Below, piece after piece: positions 22,440 to 32,600 of a stretch of DNA of 64,000 nucleotides (positions are counted from its first letter, which is position 1; the number at the start of each line of letters is the position of its first letter). The stretch is from Terebella lapidaria (taxonomy: Eukaryota; Annelida; Polychaeta; Terebellida; Terebellidae): assembly GCA_949152475.1 (NCBI GenBank), contig OX424558.1, forward strand, positions 31,320,651 to 31,384,650, written 5' to 3'. The notes beneath the pieces are model-generated. The model searched no databases. It was not told the DNA's origin and was given only the letters and a program-made list of their open reading frames with translations. Position numbers and translations under genes: made by a program.

Positions 22440-22690
22440 ATCATGGTCTGCATATATAGCGCTGCCAATCCGCCATCATTCAGTTGCGCAGCCAGAAATA
22501 TACCAGGGACAAACCTGTCGTGCTGTCGTCCGAACACTGTGTATTGACGGGTGGCCCGAGGCTTCAGTTTGGTTTGAGCTCATGAGTGAAGCTTTCATTT
22601 CCCCAATCGACATGCTGACCTGGAGACTGGAATTGATTTGCTACTCCACCATTCTCCTGTCTGTTCTTATAACTTGATCAAGTTCTCATC
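22440..22690 (-). pseudogene. Relic copy of the 15,808-16,044 fragment
   Basis: DNA similarity to 15,786-16,025 throughout (CATCATTCA, GCAGCCAG, CTTATAACTTGATCAAGTT). The minus-strand frame is interrupted. Confidence 0.35.
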
Positions 22691-23279
22691 TGATGTGCCC
22701 AGAGGATATATTGATGATATGTTCAGTAAATCCATACAAGACATCTCCCAGCTCTGTATTAACCTGCAAAAATCTTGCTTTACTGTACTTGAAAAGCGCT
22801 AATTGATTGCATTGTACTTATAAATTGGATGTAAGTTTTCTGTTCTTCCATCATGATAATTAAGTGTAGCCAACCAGGTTCGACATTCAATATCGACAGT
22901 CACATGACTGTCCATGATGTACCAATGGCATCTGTAAGCAAGAAGTGTTCCATGCCGTCTTTCCAAGGACGAGATGAATATGTCTTACCGTTTCTGACAA
23001 AATTCGTTCGTAGTGAAACTGAGCAAGAACGAGTCTTTCCACTGGTATTGCTTTCGCCAATATAGTCATCAATCCACACAATTATCCACAAGATGATATA
23101 TTGAACACAAACTTTTCGTGTTCAAAGGCACAATTATTATGATGTTTAACAAAATTGACACATTGTTCACTGATGTCCAAAATCCATAAGTGAGTTTTCA
23201 CAAGGGCCTGTTTTTATCAGACCGGATCCCCGTTATATGAATGTATTCCCAGCAGTGTAAAAGTAATTTCAAATTCATA

Positions 23280-23620
23280 AATCAGCCCTTGGTTTGACGT
23301 CAATGAGCAAGATAATTCCTGATAAGGTTTTTCTTGGAGTGATCACCAATATCTCTCCAACGGCCATCCTGCTTTTGAAACCGATTTGCCATACACACTA
23401 GGCGAGAATTAATTCACGATTCATTATCTAATTCATCAGATCCAGTAGCAACAAATTCCAAGGGTTGTTGAGTGTATTTTATTAGTTCAGATACAGAAAT
23501 CGGTGTTATCTGACAGCGACAGCGGAATTACGCCTTAGGTCACGTGTATCAAGTTCCCTCGGCAACAGTTGTGCTGCATACTTATTAATCAGTTGTACAT
23601 GGTTCAGTGCAATTCTACTT
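23280..23620 (-). pseudogene. Relic copy of the 16,450-16,775 exon region
   Basis: GACGTCAATGAGCAAGATAA at 23,297 matches 16,531. The minus-strand piece at about 23,440-23,500 reads KYTQQPLEFVATGSD. Frames are interrupted further on. Confidence 0.4.
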
Positions 23621-23827
23621 TGGAGGATCTCTGATAATTATGACCAGACATAATCCATAGAATCCAAGGTCATGGTAATTCATATCATCCCTGACGAAAA
23701 CGCTTGATATCCTGTCGCTTATGATTCCCGATGTTTCACTCAATATATTGTCATTAAATGCAGAGCAAAATTGTAAATCTTGTGATACGATAGTTAAAGA
23801 TTCACAATTTACAAAATCACTTAGCAA
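23615..23827 (-). pseudogene. Possible further exon of the repeated family
   Basis: A 70-codon minus-strand frame (SLTIVSQDLQFCSAFND...SSVFVRDDMNYHDLGFYG) with protein-like composition, next to the 23,280-23,620 relic. No second copy was found to support it. Confidence 0.25.
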
Positions 23828-24365
23828 ACGTGCTACTTGCTGTTGAAATTATGATAACATCAACGGCAAAACTGGTAATATTTGATATGAAATTTGAGTG
23901 CAATATATGCGATCATTATACACTTGGGAAACCAAAGGCCAATTCAACAAAAGGACCGTTTCAACAAGAATAATTGTTCTAATCAACCAATAATTGTTCT
24001 ATAATAAAATCTCAACCAGGACGACCATTCAACTCCGACTATGACAGTTCAGCTTATAGAGAAAATATATCTTCATATAAATAAGCATCATCAGTCAGCA
24101 GCCAGTAGAAAACAGGAAAATATTTATTCTTGAATCAGGAAACGACAACGATAATATCTGCTCAGTAGGAAACATATTCCTAATATATTCACATAATTCA
24201 GACGTATCCTCAATGGCATTATAACGTTCTACTCAAGGCATTCGGTTGGATGGTCTACTCGAAATAAACATAACAATCAAACTATTTGCCATAGCACATG
24301 TAAAGCTTCGATAATTACAGGACCGGTGAATATTGTCTGTGTTTCATTATCATGGTTATTGTTTA

Positions 24366-24578
24366 TCACCAACTTTTACACGCCAACACAGACTTCCAAC
24401 TATGTTCCCAATCTTGAGGATTTACTATTTCCATATCCCACATTACTTCCTCGCCATCATACGGCGTGTTGGTGTCGCAATTTATACCAGGTGTGTGCTG
24501 TGACTGGTATATAGTCACCTGACTGTTCTCAAGTATACATTGTGACATTCTTGCGTTCCATTTCTGTAGGGCAGTCAT
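24366..24578 (-). pseudogene. Possible relic related to the 12,308-12,577 fragment
   Basis: The minus-strand frame contains NCDTNTPYDGEEV, resembling NDENTPYGIDVF of the 12.3-kb fragment, at the matching place relative to the next block A (24,720). Similarity is short. Confidence 0.25.
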
Positions 24579-24719
24579 CCTTACACATGAAGCTATTTAA
24601 AATTGCATAGGTAAATATTCACTTGTCTCTATTCAGGAAGTTTTGATCCTCTCAAATAAACTTAAGAAGGTAGTGACATCACATATTTTCATGAAAGGAA
24701 TATGCTGATTTCTAATGTC

Positions 24720-24860
24720 GCAACCGTTATATCGTGGGCGGAAACCCCATTATTCTTGGACCTTGTACAGCTGATTGATGCATCCGGCATGATGGTCCAT
24801 TGTCAAAGAGCTTCCATCAACCGTGCAAAATTGACCAATTAGCATGCGTCCTCTTTTACG
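24720..24860 (+). repeat. Conserved block A of the repeated segment, copy 4
   Basis: CTGATTGATGCATCCGGCATG, CAAAATTGACCAATTAGCATG and CATTATTCTTGGACCTTG match block A elsewhere. Confidence 0.6.
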
Positions 24861-25007
24861 AAAACAAAACCAGATTTGTGGAAAGATGTAAGCGTAGCAT
24901 ATGTTATTATCTTTCACCATTATGTGTCTGCATCAGATCAATAAAACCACTTTGATAAAAATGCAAATTCAATATCAAAGCATTATCCTCATGTGTTTCA
25001 CAGGAAT

Positions 25008-25140
25008 GAAATTCATGATTATTATCGTCACTTCGTTCGTGTTATTCATCAACATTGGACTAACTTCGTTTTCGGAATGGCATTGTCACTGTATTTTGAC
25101 CACACAAGACTGTGAAGGTCATGTGCGCATTTGCTATTAA
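25008..25140 (+). CDS. Candidate short secreted cysteine-containing peptide
   Basis: From the ATG at 25,008: MKFMIIIVTSFVLFINIGLTS resembles a cleavable signal peptide. The remaining 23 residues include four cysteines (CHC, DC, IC) and end at a stop. It lies just after block A. No family is recognised, no other copy was seen, and a frame this short can arise by chance. Confidence 0.18.
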
Positions 25141-25372
25141 TAATTTGGTATTATTGCGTACTAGTGTATATGCCAATGTACAGCCTTTTGGAAGACATTA
25201 TATTAAACTATTGGGAATCTTGATTGGTTCATTTATATTTGAAGTCATTAGCTACCGTTTTGCATTCATCAGTATTTCATGAAAACGACAAAAATGTAAT
25301 GTGATTGTGAAAATAATTTATATATGTACAAACAAAATGTTCTTTGTTTTGAATATTGATTCAAAGGGACAA

Positions 25373-25461
<89 letters not shown>
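25373..25461. repeat. (TA)n microsatellite
   Basis: About 40 TA repeats, abutting the TTAGCTGTACAT element. Confidence 0.95.
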
Positions 25462-25464
<3 letters not shown>

Positions 25465-25477
25465 TCTAAAGTGTATA

Positions 25478-26540
25478 TTAGCTGTACATATACCCTGTTA
25501 TTAGATGTACATTTCGGTTAGCTGTACATTTTCGTGTACACCTAATATTTGGTGTGCGTCTCCTGCATGGCTCGTTTATTTTTTGGCATAGCCGTCCATA
25601 ACTTGAGACCAATGTGACCACCTTTATACTCAAGTTCAACACAAAACCTCATATGATTTTCGGCGATAATTTCTTTTAGGATGGTTGGATCAATTTGAAA
25701 TTTTATATGCTTCCATTTGGCACAAAACCATATATTTTCACCAAATTTCAGACTTATATCTTGAAAACTGAAAAAGTTGGCAATCTACCCCAATGTTAAA
25801 TGTTGGGCACTAATCGGATCACAGGAATTTAAGGAAATATGGGGATTTCATGATCTTTATTCCGCAAAGAAATGAAATATGAGGAAAGTTTTTGAGTTTG
25901 AAGAATCATATAGGTGTATTCTAATAAAATATCATTCTTACAGAGTACTGTGCAGTGTGAACATCGAACAACATGCCAAATTCTGTTCAAACTTGCCAAT
26001 TTCACGTTTGATGTGAAATTTAACATAGGAGTAGATTGCCACTTTTTTCAATTTTCAAGATAGAAGTCTGAAATTTAGTGAAAAAATACGGTTTTATGCC
26101 AAATAGAAACAAATAAAATTTCAAATTGATCCGACCATCCTAAACAAAGTTATCTCGAAAAACCATATGAGGTTTTGTGTTGAACTCGAGTTTACCTGTT
26201 TCCGCAATATTATTGACTTTTCATCAATAGAAAAGACTACACACCAACGACTCCAATCATGGGAGTATACTTCTTTCGTGCTATTAGCTGTACATAATAT
26301 TTTATACGAATTTTAGTGTCATAAATGGAGTATACTTGAAAGTTTGCATCAGTATATTATCATACCACATGTTTTACATGACTCAACTGCAACAGTAAGA
26401 CAAAATACCAATCATCGTGAAAAGTGATCAAAATGTCACTGTGAAATCACGCAAAAAAATATACTTTGTCCGAATGTACAGCTAATAACCACTTTTTGCT
26501 AAAAAATATACCCGGCATATATGTACAGCTAATAACCTCA
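25478..26540. mobile_element. Foldback element with TTAGCTGTACAT ends
   Basis: Ends carry TATTAGCTGTACATATA (left, about 25,478) and its complement (right, about 26,520), with extra copies of the 12-mer at 25,510, 26,285 and 26,475. Inside, two long arms (about 25,608-25,796 and 26,029-26,205) are inverted complements of each other with roughly 85-90% identity by eye (phrases TCAACACAAAACCTCATATG, AATCTACYCC). The middle (25,800-26,030) is non-coding. The same 12-mer surrounds the Harbinger insertion at 38-43.7 kb. Confidence 0.6.
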
Positions 26541-26631
26541 TAACCTCATTGACTGTGTAGGTTGTGTGTTACGTTGCATTGCAGTTATATCCACCCCTAG
26601 GCCTACTGCAATTTTGTGGGCCTATTATTTT

Positions 26632-27340
26632 GGCTAAATCACCCTATAGCAATAGATCTACAACTCAAATGCGGGATTCCGGGCACTCCGTTGTATGATA
26701 ATGGGCGACATTGTGCAACGTAGGCCTACTGACTATTCTGCACTGACATGCGGACAAAGGGAGGATCCATGCACCTCTGCGCCCAAAGATACGTGTACCC
26801 CCCCCCCCCCCACCTCCTCCCGCCAATATTCACTCCAGGTAATGGTTTCGCCTATTCTCGGCGGCAAACGGCCGTTTCACGCCTGTTCTGGGCGGTTCTC
26901 GGCGTTAGTGCAGACTATTCTCGGCGGCAACAAGTAAACAAAATCCGAGACAACACGGTTCTTTGTACATTTTCTTGTAGTTGAAACGGCCGTTTGCCGC
27001 CGAGAATAGGCGAAACCATTACCTGGTGTGAATATTGGCGGGGGGGGGGGGGGGGGGGTACACGTATCTTTGGGCGCAGAGGTGCATGGATCCTCCCTTT
27101 GTCCGCATGTCAGTGCAGAATAGTCAGTAGGCCTACGTTGCACAATGTCGCCCATTATCATACAACGGAGTGCCCGGAATCCCGCATTTGAGTTGTAGAT
27201 CTATTGCTATAGGGTGATTTAGCCAAAATGCCGCCGAGAATAGTCTGCACTAACGCCGAGAGGCGGCGTTGCCGCCCAGAACAGGCGTGAAATGGCCGTT
27301 TGCCGCCGAGAATAGGCGAAACCATTGCCTGGTGTGATAT
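26632..27340. repeat. Large near-perfect palindrome plus partial third arm
   Basis: Arms 26,632-26,879 and 26,983-27,229 (about 247 bases each) are nearly perfect complements, differing mainly in the length of a homopolymer (C run at about 26,799 versus G run at about 27,040). The spacer is about 100 bases. A further copy of the GCCGCCGAGAATAGG / GGCCGTTTGCCGCC portion follows inverted at 27,230-27,320. Open frames in the two arms are mirror images of the same sequence, not genes. Confidence 0.85.
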
Positions 27341-27479
27341 TTAGACCCATTCACTACGCGCGCGCGACGAATTATCAGCTATATGTCGTTGATGAGTTAT
27401 CTCACACATCAAATTGAAGGCTCAAAGGTGGCACTTTCTAAAACGCAAAAGCGTAGTCCTATATTTCCTCAAAAAAGAA

Positions 27480-29694
27480 TTAATCAAATGTCAACATTTT
27501 GGTATGTTTGAGAAAAAAACAACCGAGAAAAGTATAGTGATCGTGCGTGGTTTTTTTTCGTTAGGGAACAATTCAGGCAACGAATCTTGAATGCCATTTT
27601 ATAATGGAGAGTAGAAGGGAAATACAAGTAGGCTATATCGTCCATTTGAACGTGCAATATTATCGAACAATTGCCAGTTATACCAGCGTGATAATACATC
27701 ATTTCAAGGAAAAAAGCTACCCTTACATATGAAGCCAAGAAAATATCGCGTCACCGTTAGAATTGTTGCACTAATTTCTGACATTTTACTTGCCGGAAAC
27801 TAACATGTTACAATTTAGGGGAAATAAACGTAGGCCTATATATCGCATATCTGTACAAAGTTACCTGACAATCGTCAGTTTTATCTGCATAAGTACTACA
27901 TCATGTTGAAGGAAAGAAGCTACCCTTACATATGAAACCAAAAAAAATATGGGGTCACCGTTAGAATTGTTGCGCTAATTGGCATTTTTATTCGCCGGAA
28001 TCTGACACATAACGATTCAGGGGAAATATACTGGTATACATCGCATTTCTGTACAATATAAATTAACAATTGTCAGTTTTATCGGCATGTGTAATACATC
28101 ATGTTGAAGGAAAGAAGCTACCCTTACATACGAAACCAAAAAAATCTGGGGTTACCGTTAGAATTGTTGCACTAATTTCTGACATTTTACTCGCCAAAAC
28201 CTGACATGTTACGATTTTAACGGAAATAAACTCGTCGTTTTAAAGGTTAAAACTAGTATTATTCACTATACTTACCTCCATAATACTACACGGGTAACTC
28301 CTAACAGCCTACTTAAATTAGGCTCCCCCATAGAGAAACCATGGTCGGCTCAGCTCACTCAAACAGGAAAACCTGGGCGTGGACTACCGTCTCACGTGAT
28401 AAAAAGGACACCCCTAACACTAATAGTCCTTTCCTGCCAAGTTTCCACAATAGTGGAACAATCCAATCCACAAAATTAAATAAAAAGTTAGAGTAGGCAT
28501 AAAGTAGGTCTGCTTCCTTCAATAGGAGAATTGGGAATGGAGGAAGTGGCTACGGTGTTGCCCCTGGTGGCAGCAATGGAAGGGTCATTCTTTAATCTTC
28601 CCCATATGAGAGGTTTCTCTATGGGGGAGCCTAATTTAAGTAGGCTGTTAGGAGTTACCCGTGTAGTATTATGGAGGTAATGTATAGGACAATAATGTAT
28701 ATATCACATTTCTGTACAATACTATTTAACAATCGTCAGTTTTACCGACATGTGTAACACATCATGTTGAAGGGAAGAAGCTACCCTGACATATGAAACT
28801 AAAAAAATATGGGGTCACCGTTAGAATTGTTGCACTAATTTCTGACATTTTACTCGCTGGAATATGACATACTACGATTTAGGGGAAATAAACGTATGTA
28901 GGCCTATCGCATTTCTGTACAATACTACTAAACAATCGTCAGTTTTATCGGCATGTGTAATACATCATGTTGAAGGAAAGAAGCTACCCTTACATATGAA
29001 ACCCAAAAAATATGGGGTCACCGTTAGAATTGTTGCGCTAATTGGCATTTTTACTCGGCGGAATCTGACAGAGGAAATTCTGATTCTTTCAGAGGAAATA
29101 AAGTATATATCGCATTTCTGTACAATATTAATTAACAATCGTCAATTTTATCGGCATATGTAATACATCATGTTGGAGGAAAGAATCTGACCTAACATAT
29201 GGAACAAACAAAAATCTGAGGTCTCCTTTAGAATTGTTGCGCTAATTGGCATTTTTACTCGCCGGAATCTGACACATAACAATTCAGAGCAAACAAACGG
29301 AGGTATACCTCGAATTTCTGTACAATATTAATTAGCAATCGTCAGTTTTATTGGCATATGTAATACATCATGTTGAAGGGAAGAAGCTATCCTCACATAT
29401 GAAACAAAAAAAATATGGGGTCACCGTTAGAATTGTTGTGCTAATTGGCATTTTTACTCGCCGGAATCTGACATGTTACGATTTAGGGAAAATATACGTA
29501 TATCCCATTTCTGTACAATACTACTAAACAATCGTCAGTTTTATCGGCATGTGTAATACATCATGTTGAAAGATAAAAGCTACCCTTACCTATCAAACCC
29601 CAAAAATATGGGGTAACCGTTAGAATTGTTGTGCTAATTGGCATTTTTACTCGCCGGAATCTGACATGTAACAATTCAAAGGAAATAACGCATA
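27480..29694 (+). repeat. ~195-205 bp satellite, left part of array
   Basis: About eight tandem units, with the CGTCAGTTTTATCGGCATG phrase or its variant at about 27,668, 27,877, 28,071, 28,733, 28,937, 29,141, 29,339 and 29,533. Other fixed phrases are TACATCATGTTGAAGG, GGGGTCACCGTTAGAATTG and ATTGGCATTTTTACTCG. Open frames seen inside repeat from unit to unit and reflect periodicity. Interrupted by a MITE at 28,272-28,680 and cut at 29,694 by the long-inverted-repeat element. Confidence 0.9.
28272..28680. mobile_element. 409-bp MITE with 69-bp perfect terminal inverted repeats
   Basis: Arms 28,272-28,340 and 28,612-28,680 start TTACCTCCATAATACTACAC and are exact complements by eye. It sits inside a satellite unit. 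No target duplication could be fixed with confidence, and there is no coding sequence. The perfect arms imply recent insertion or arm homogenisation. Confidence 0.85.
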
Positions 29695-32600
29695 TAGTCT
29701 AGGGAATATAGGGTTCAACCTCAAACAAATTGCAATACTTTCGATTCATGTTTTTTTTCACTCTTCAATAGGAATACAACAATCAGTGAAGAATCTACTC
29801 GAATCAACAAAGTGGAAGAGTGTCTAATTAGCATAAATCCAAGATGGCCGCCATGGACTTGTCGGAAATACTGAAATCACCATATCTCGGCTATTATTCA
29901 TGCTATTGACACGATTTTGGTGTCTAAACAAATGGTTTTCAGGTCGAGGAATTCAACTGGCACATTGAAATTTTTCATAAATGTCATTTGTTTGAGTTAT
30001 CGAACTTCTTCATGTGATTTGTATGACGATTTTATGAAACGCGATGTGTCGGACACACGAAAACGGATCACGTTCTTGTCTTCCAGAATCTCTAATGTGG
30101 CAATAACATATCGTTCCAATGTGACAATAAATGTTCAGAATCTTGAACAATGATGCGACACATTAGTATGTCTTGATTGGGTGTGTGGAAGTGGAAGAAT
30201 GTCTAATCAGCATAAATCCAAGATGGCCACCATGGACTTGTCGGAAATACCGAAATCACCATATATATCTCGGCTTTTATTTATGCTATTTACATGATTT
30301 TGGTGTCAAAGCAAATGGTTTTCAGGTCAATAAATTCAACTGGCACATTGAAATTTATAATAAATATCATTTGTTTGAGTTATTGAACTAATTCATGTGA
30401 TTTATATGACGATTTTATGAAACGCGATATGTCGGACACACAAAAACCGATCACGTTCTTGCCTTCAAGGATCTCCATTTTGGGAATAAAATATAGTTCC
30501 AATATGATAATAAAATCACAAAATCTTGAGCAATGATGCGACACATTAATATGTTCTGATTGGGTGATTGTTGTGGTGTTTATGCCTAAGTGTGTCAGAA
30601 TATATGTTACCCCATTTTTGATACATATCAAACTTTTCTATTTCTTCTTGCAAATACTTGTACCATACTTCAGTGGGTAGTGCATCTTTCACCTACCGTA
30701 ATATCCTGAATATATCAATAAATATTTCTCTTTTTGGAAACAAAATTGAAAGGTCTGGAGGTTTTGACATTCTGGGTGAACTCCGGACAGGAGGTTGTGT
30801 CTGCGGATGTGTCCTCATCCATGGCTCTGGTCTGGATAGCTTATTCGCTACTCTGGAATCTGTTGGAGTCATCATCTGATTCCTTAAAGCAACATCGCTT
30901 GCCACAGATGTGTCCTTCGCTTGCAGCGAGTGTCGACGATTCTGGATATAATTGGCACCCGTTTGACTCGTCACCTGATAAGAATGTGGTGCGACTCATG
31001 ACCATGATGACGTGACTCTAGCCTTAGACTTCCATCAATCCTCAGACCGAATGCGGACTTTATCCCCAGCAGGTCATCCTTTGAGTGAGTTTGTAGTTCT
31101 GTCATAGAAGCGTTTCTGTTTGCAACTTTCCTCTCGGTGACAGTTTCTTGTGTCTCGAAGTCTGCTCCGTAACTGTCTGTGTATTAGGAGCTGAGACGGG
31201 ACTTGCCACATTCCAATGGTGCAGTGCGGTATGCCAAAAAAGGCAAGGTATGGGTCCACACTGTTCTCTTTGCACTATTTCCACAGTCTCTTAATAGTTT
31301 ACGCTCTTTTTTCACCTTGCAATTCGATTGTGCATGAGGCCAAAAAAAGTATTATGGTTCTGGTTATTGGGGTCCCCGAAAAAGTGATGCGACGACGTGA
31401 TTTTTTTTTTGCTAAAATTGGCGGCCGATGACTGGTCCGGTCAAATATGGCCCATTTGGCCAACCATTCAGTGCGTTGTTGGTGTGACGATATAAGCGTC
31501 GATGTTTGAGATGCCAAGTTGTGGTCCACGTAATTGGCCATGCCCATGAAGTGTTGCAGTGCATTACTGCCAGTAGGCTTTTCCGTTGATATGACTGCTG
31601 ATACCTTCTTCTTGTCCGTTTGAAGACAACTGGTATCCAAGAAATGCTTTCTCCTCACTTGTGATGGCATACTTGTCTCTATTGAGCTTGCAAACTTACT
31701 GCTTTACTGCACGCAGTCTAGTGTCATGTTCTTCATGTGTCCTCTCCCACACAAGGACTTCATTCATATACACTCTAACGCCTTCCAGACCTTCAAAAAT
31801 ACCTTCTATCACTCTGTGGAAAGACTCATATGCCAAATGGCAATCTGTTTCAACAATAGCCTTCAAATGGTGTATTGAATGTACATAATCGAGCATTAGA
31901 AAAAGTACTTTAGCTCCAATCATTTCACTCAAAATTTCTTCTTTCTATGGGAGTTGAAATTATCTCAAGCAAATGCGCAACACATCGTTGGGCTTGTGGA
32001 CAATGACCATTGAATTTACCCACTCTGTAGGTTGTGTTATCTTTGAAATAATTCCCATACTTCCATTCCGTTCAGTTTTTTTTTCAGCTCATAACGCAAA
32101 GCTACTGGTACTCTGCGTGCTGCATGTACCCAGGAGCAGAGTTATCTATCAATACAATTATGTGTGTGAATGACAGAGCTGCATGCTGCCCTGCAATATG
32201 TTCAAATGCTTCAGAACAAGATGTTTAATTCGACTGTCATCATATACAACATCAATACTCAACCTTTTCACAAGACCTAAGCGTTCACAATCATTAACAC
32301 CCATGATTGTTTGGCCCGACTGGATGACTACAATCATACATTGATAGGTATTGCCATGTTTAGTTACCTGCAGTCTATATTTTCCTTGAGTTTTAATCTC
32401 TGTGCCACGGTAGACTGTCATTTTTTGACATTAGAGCGTTGGGGGCGAAGCCCCCAACCCTCTACATGTCTATGTGCTGACTTTTTCATGGAGGTTTCAT
32501 GCCAACCTATCGAAGCACGTTTTGGCATTTAAACGTTTAGATACCTACTTCAAATGAGGATTTTCTTCGTCCTTGACATAAAATCTCTCGAATTGATGGG

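Noticed and set aside
25301-25504. 67-codon frame of repeated Ile-Tyr
   Set aside because: Translation of a (TA)n tract.
26695-27161. Mirror-image ORFs beginning MIMGDIVQRRPTDYSAL on both strands
   Set aside because: They are the two arms of one palindrome.
28864-29163. Open frames of 65-100 codons across the satellite (also 27,484-27,738 and 36,033-36,324)
   Set aside because: They reappear unit after unit with the same peptide and follow the ~195-bp period; satellite by-products.
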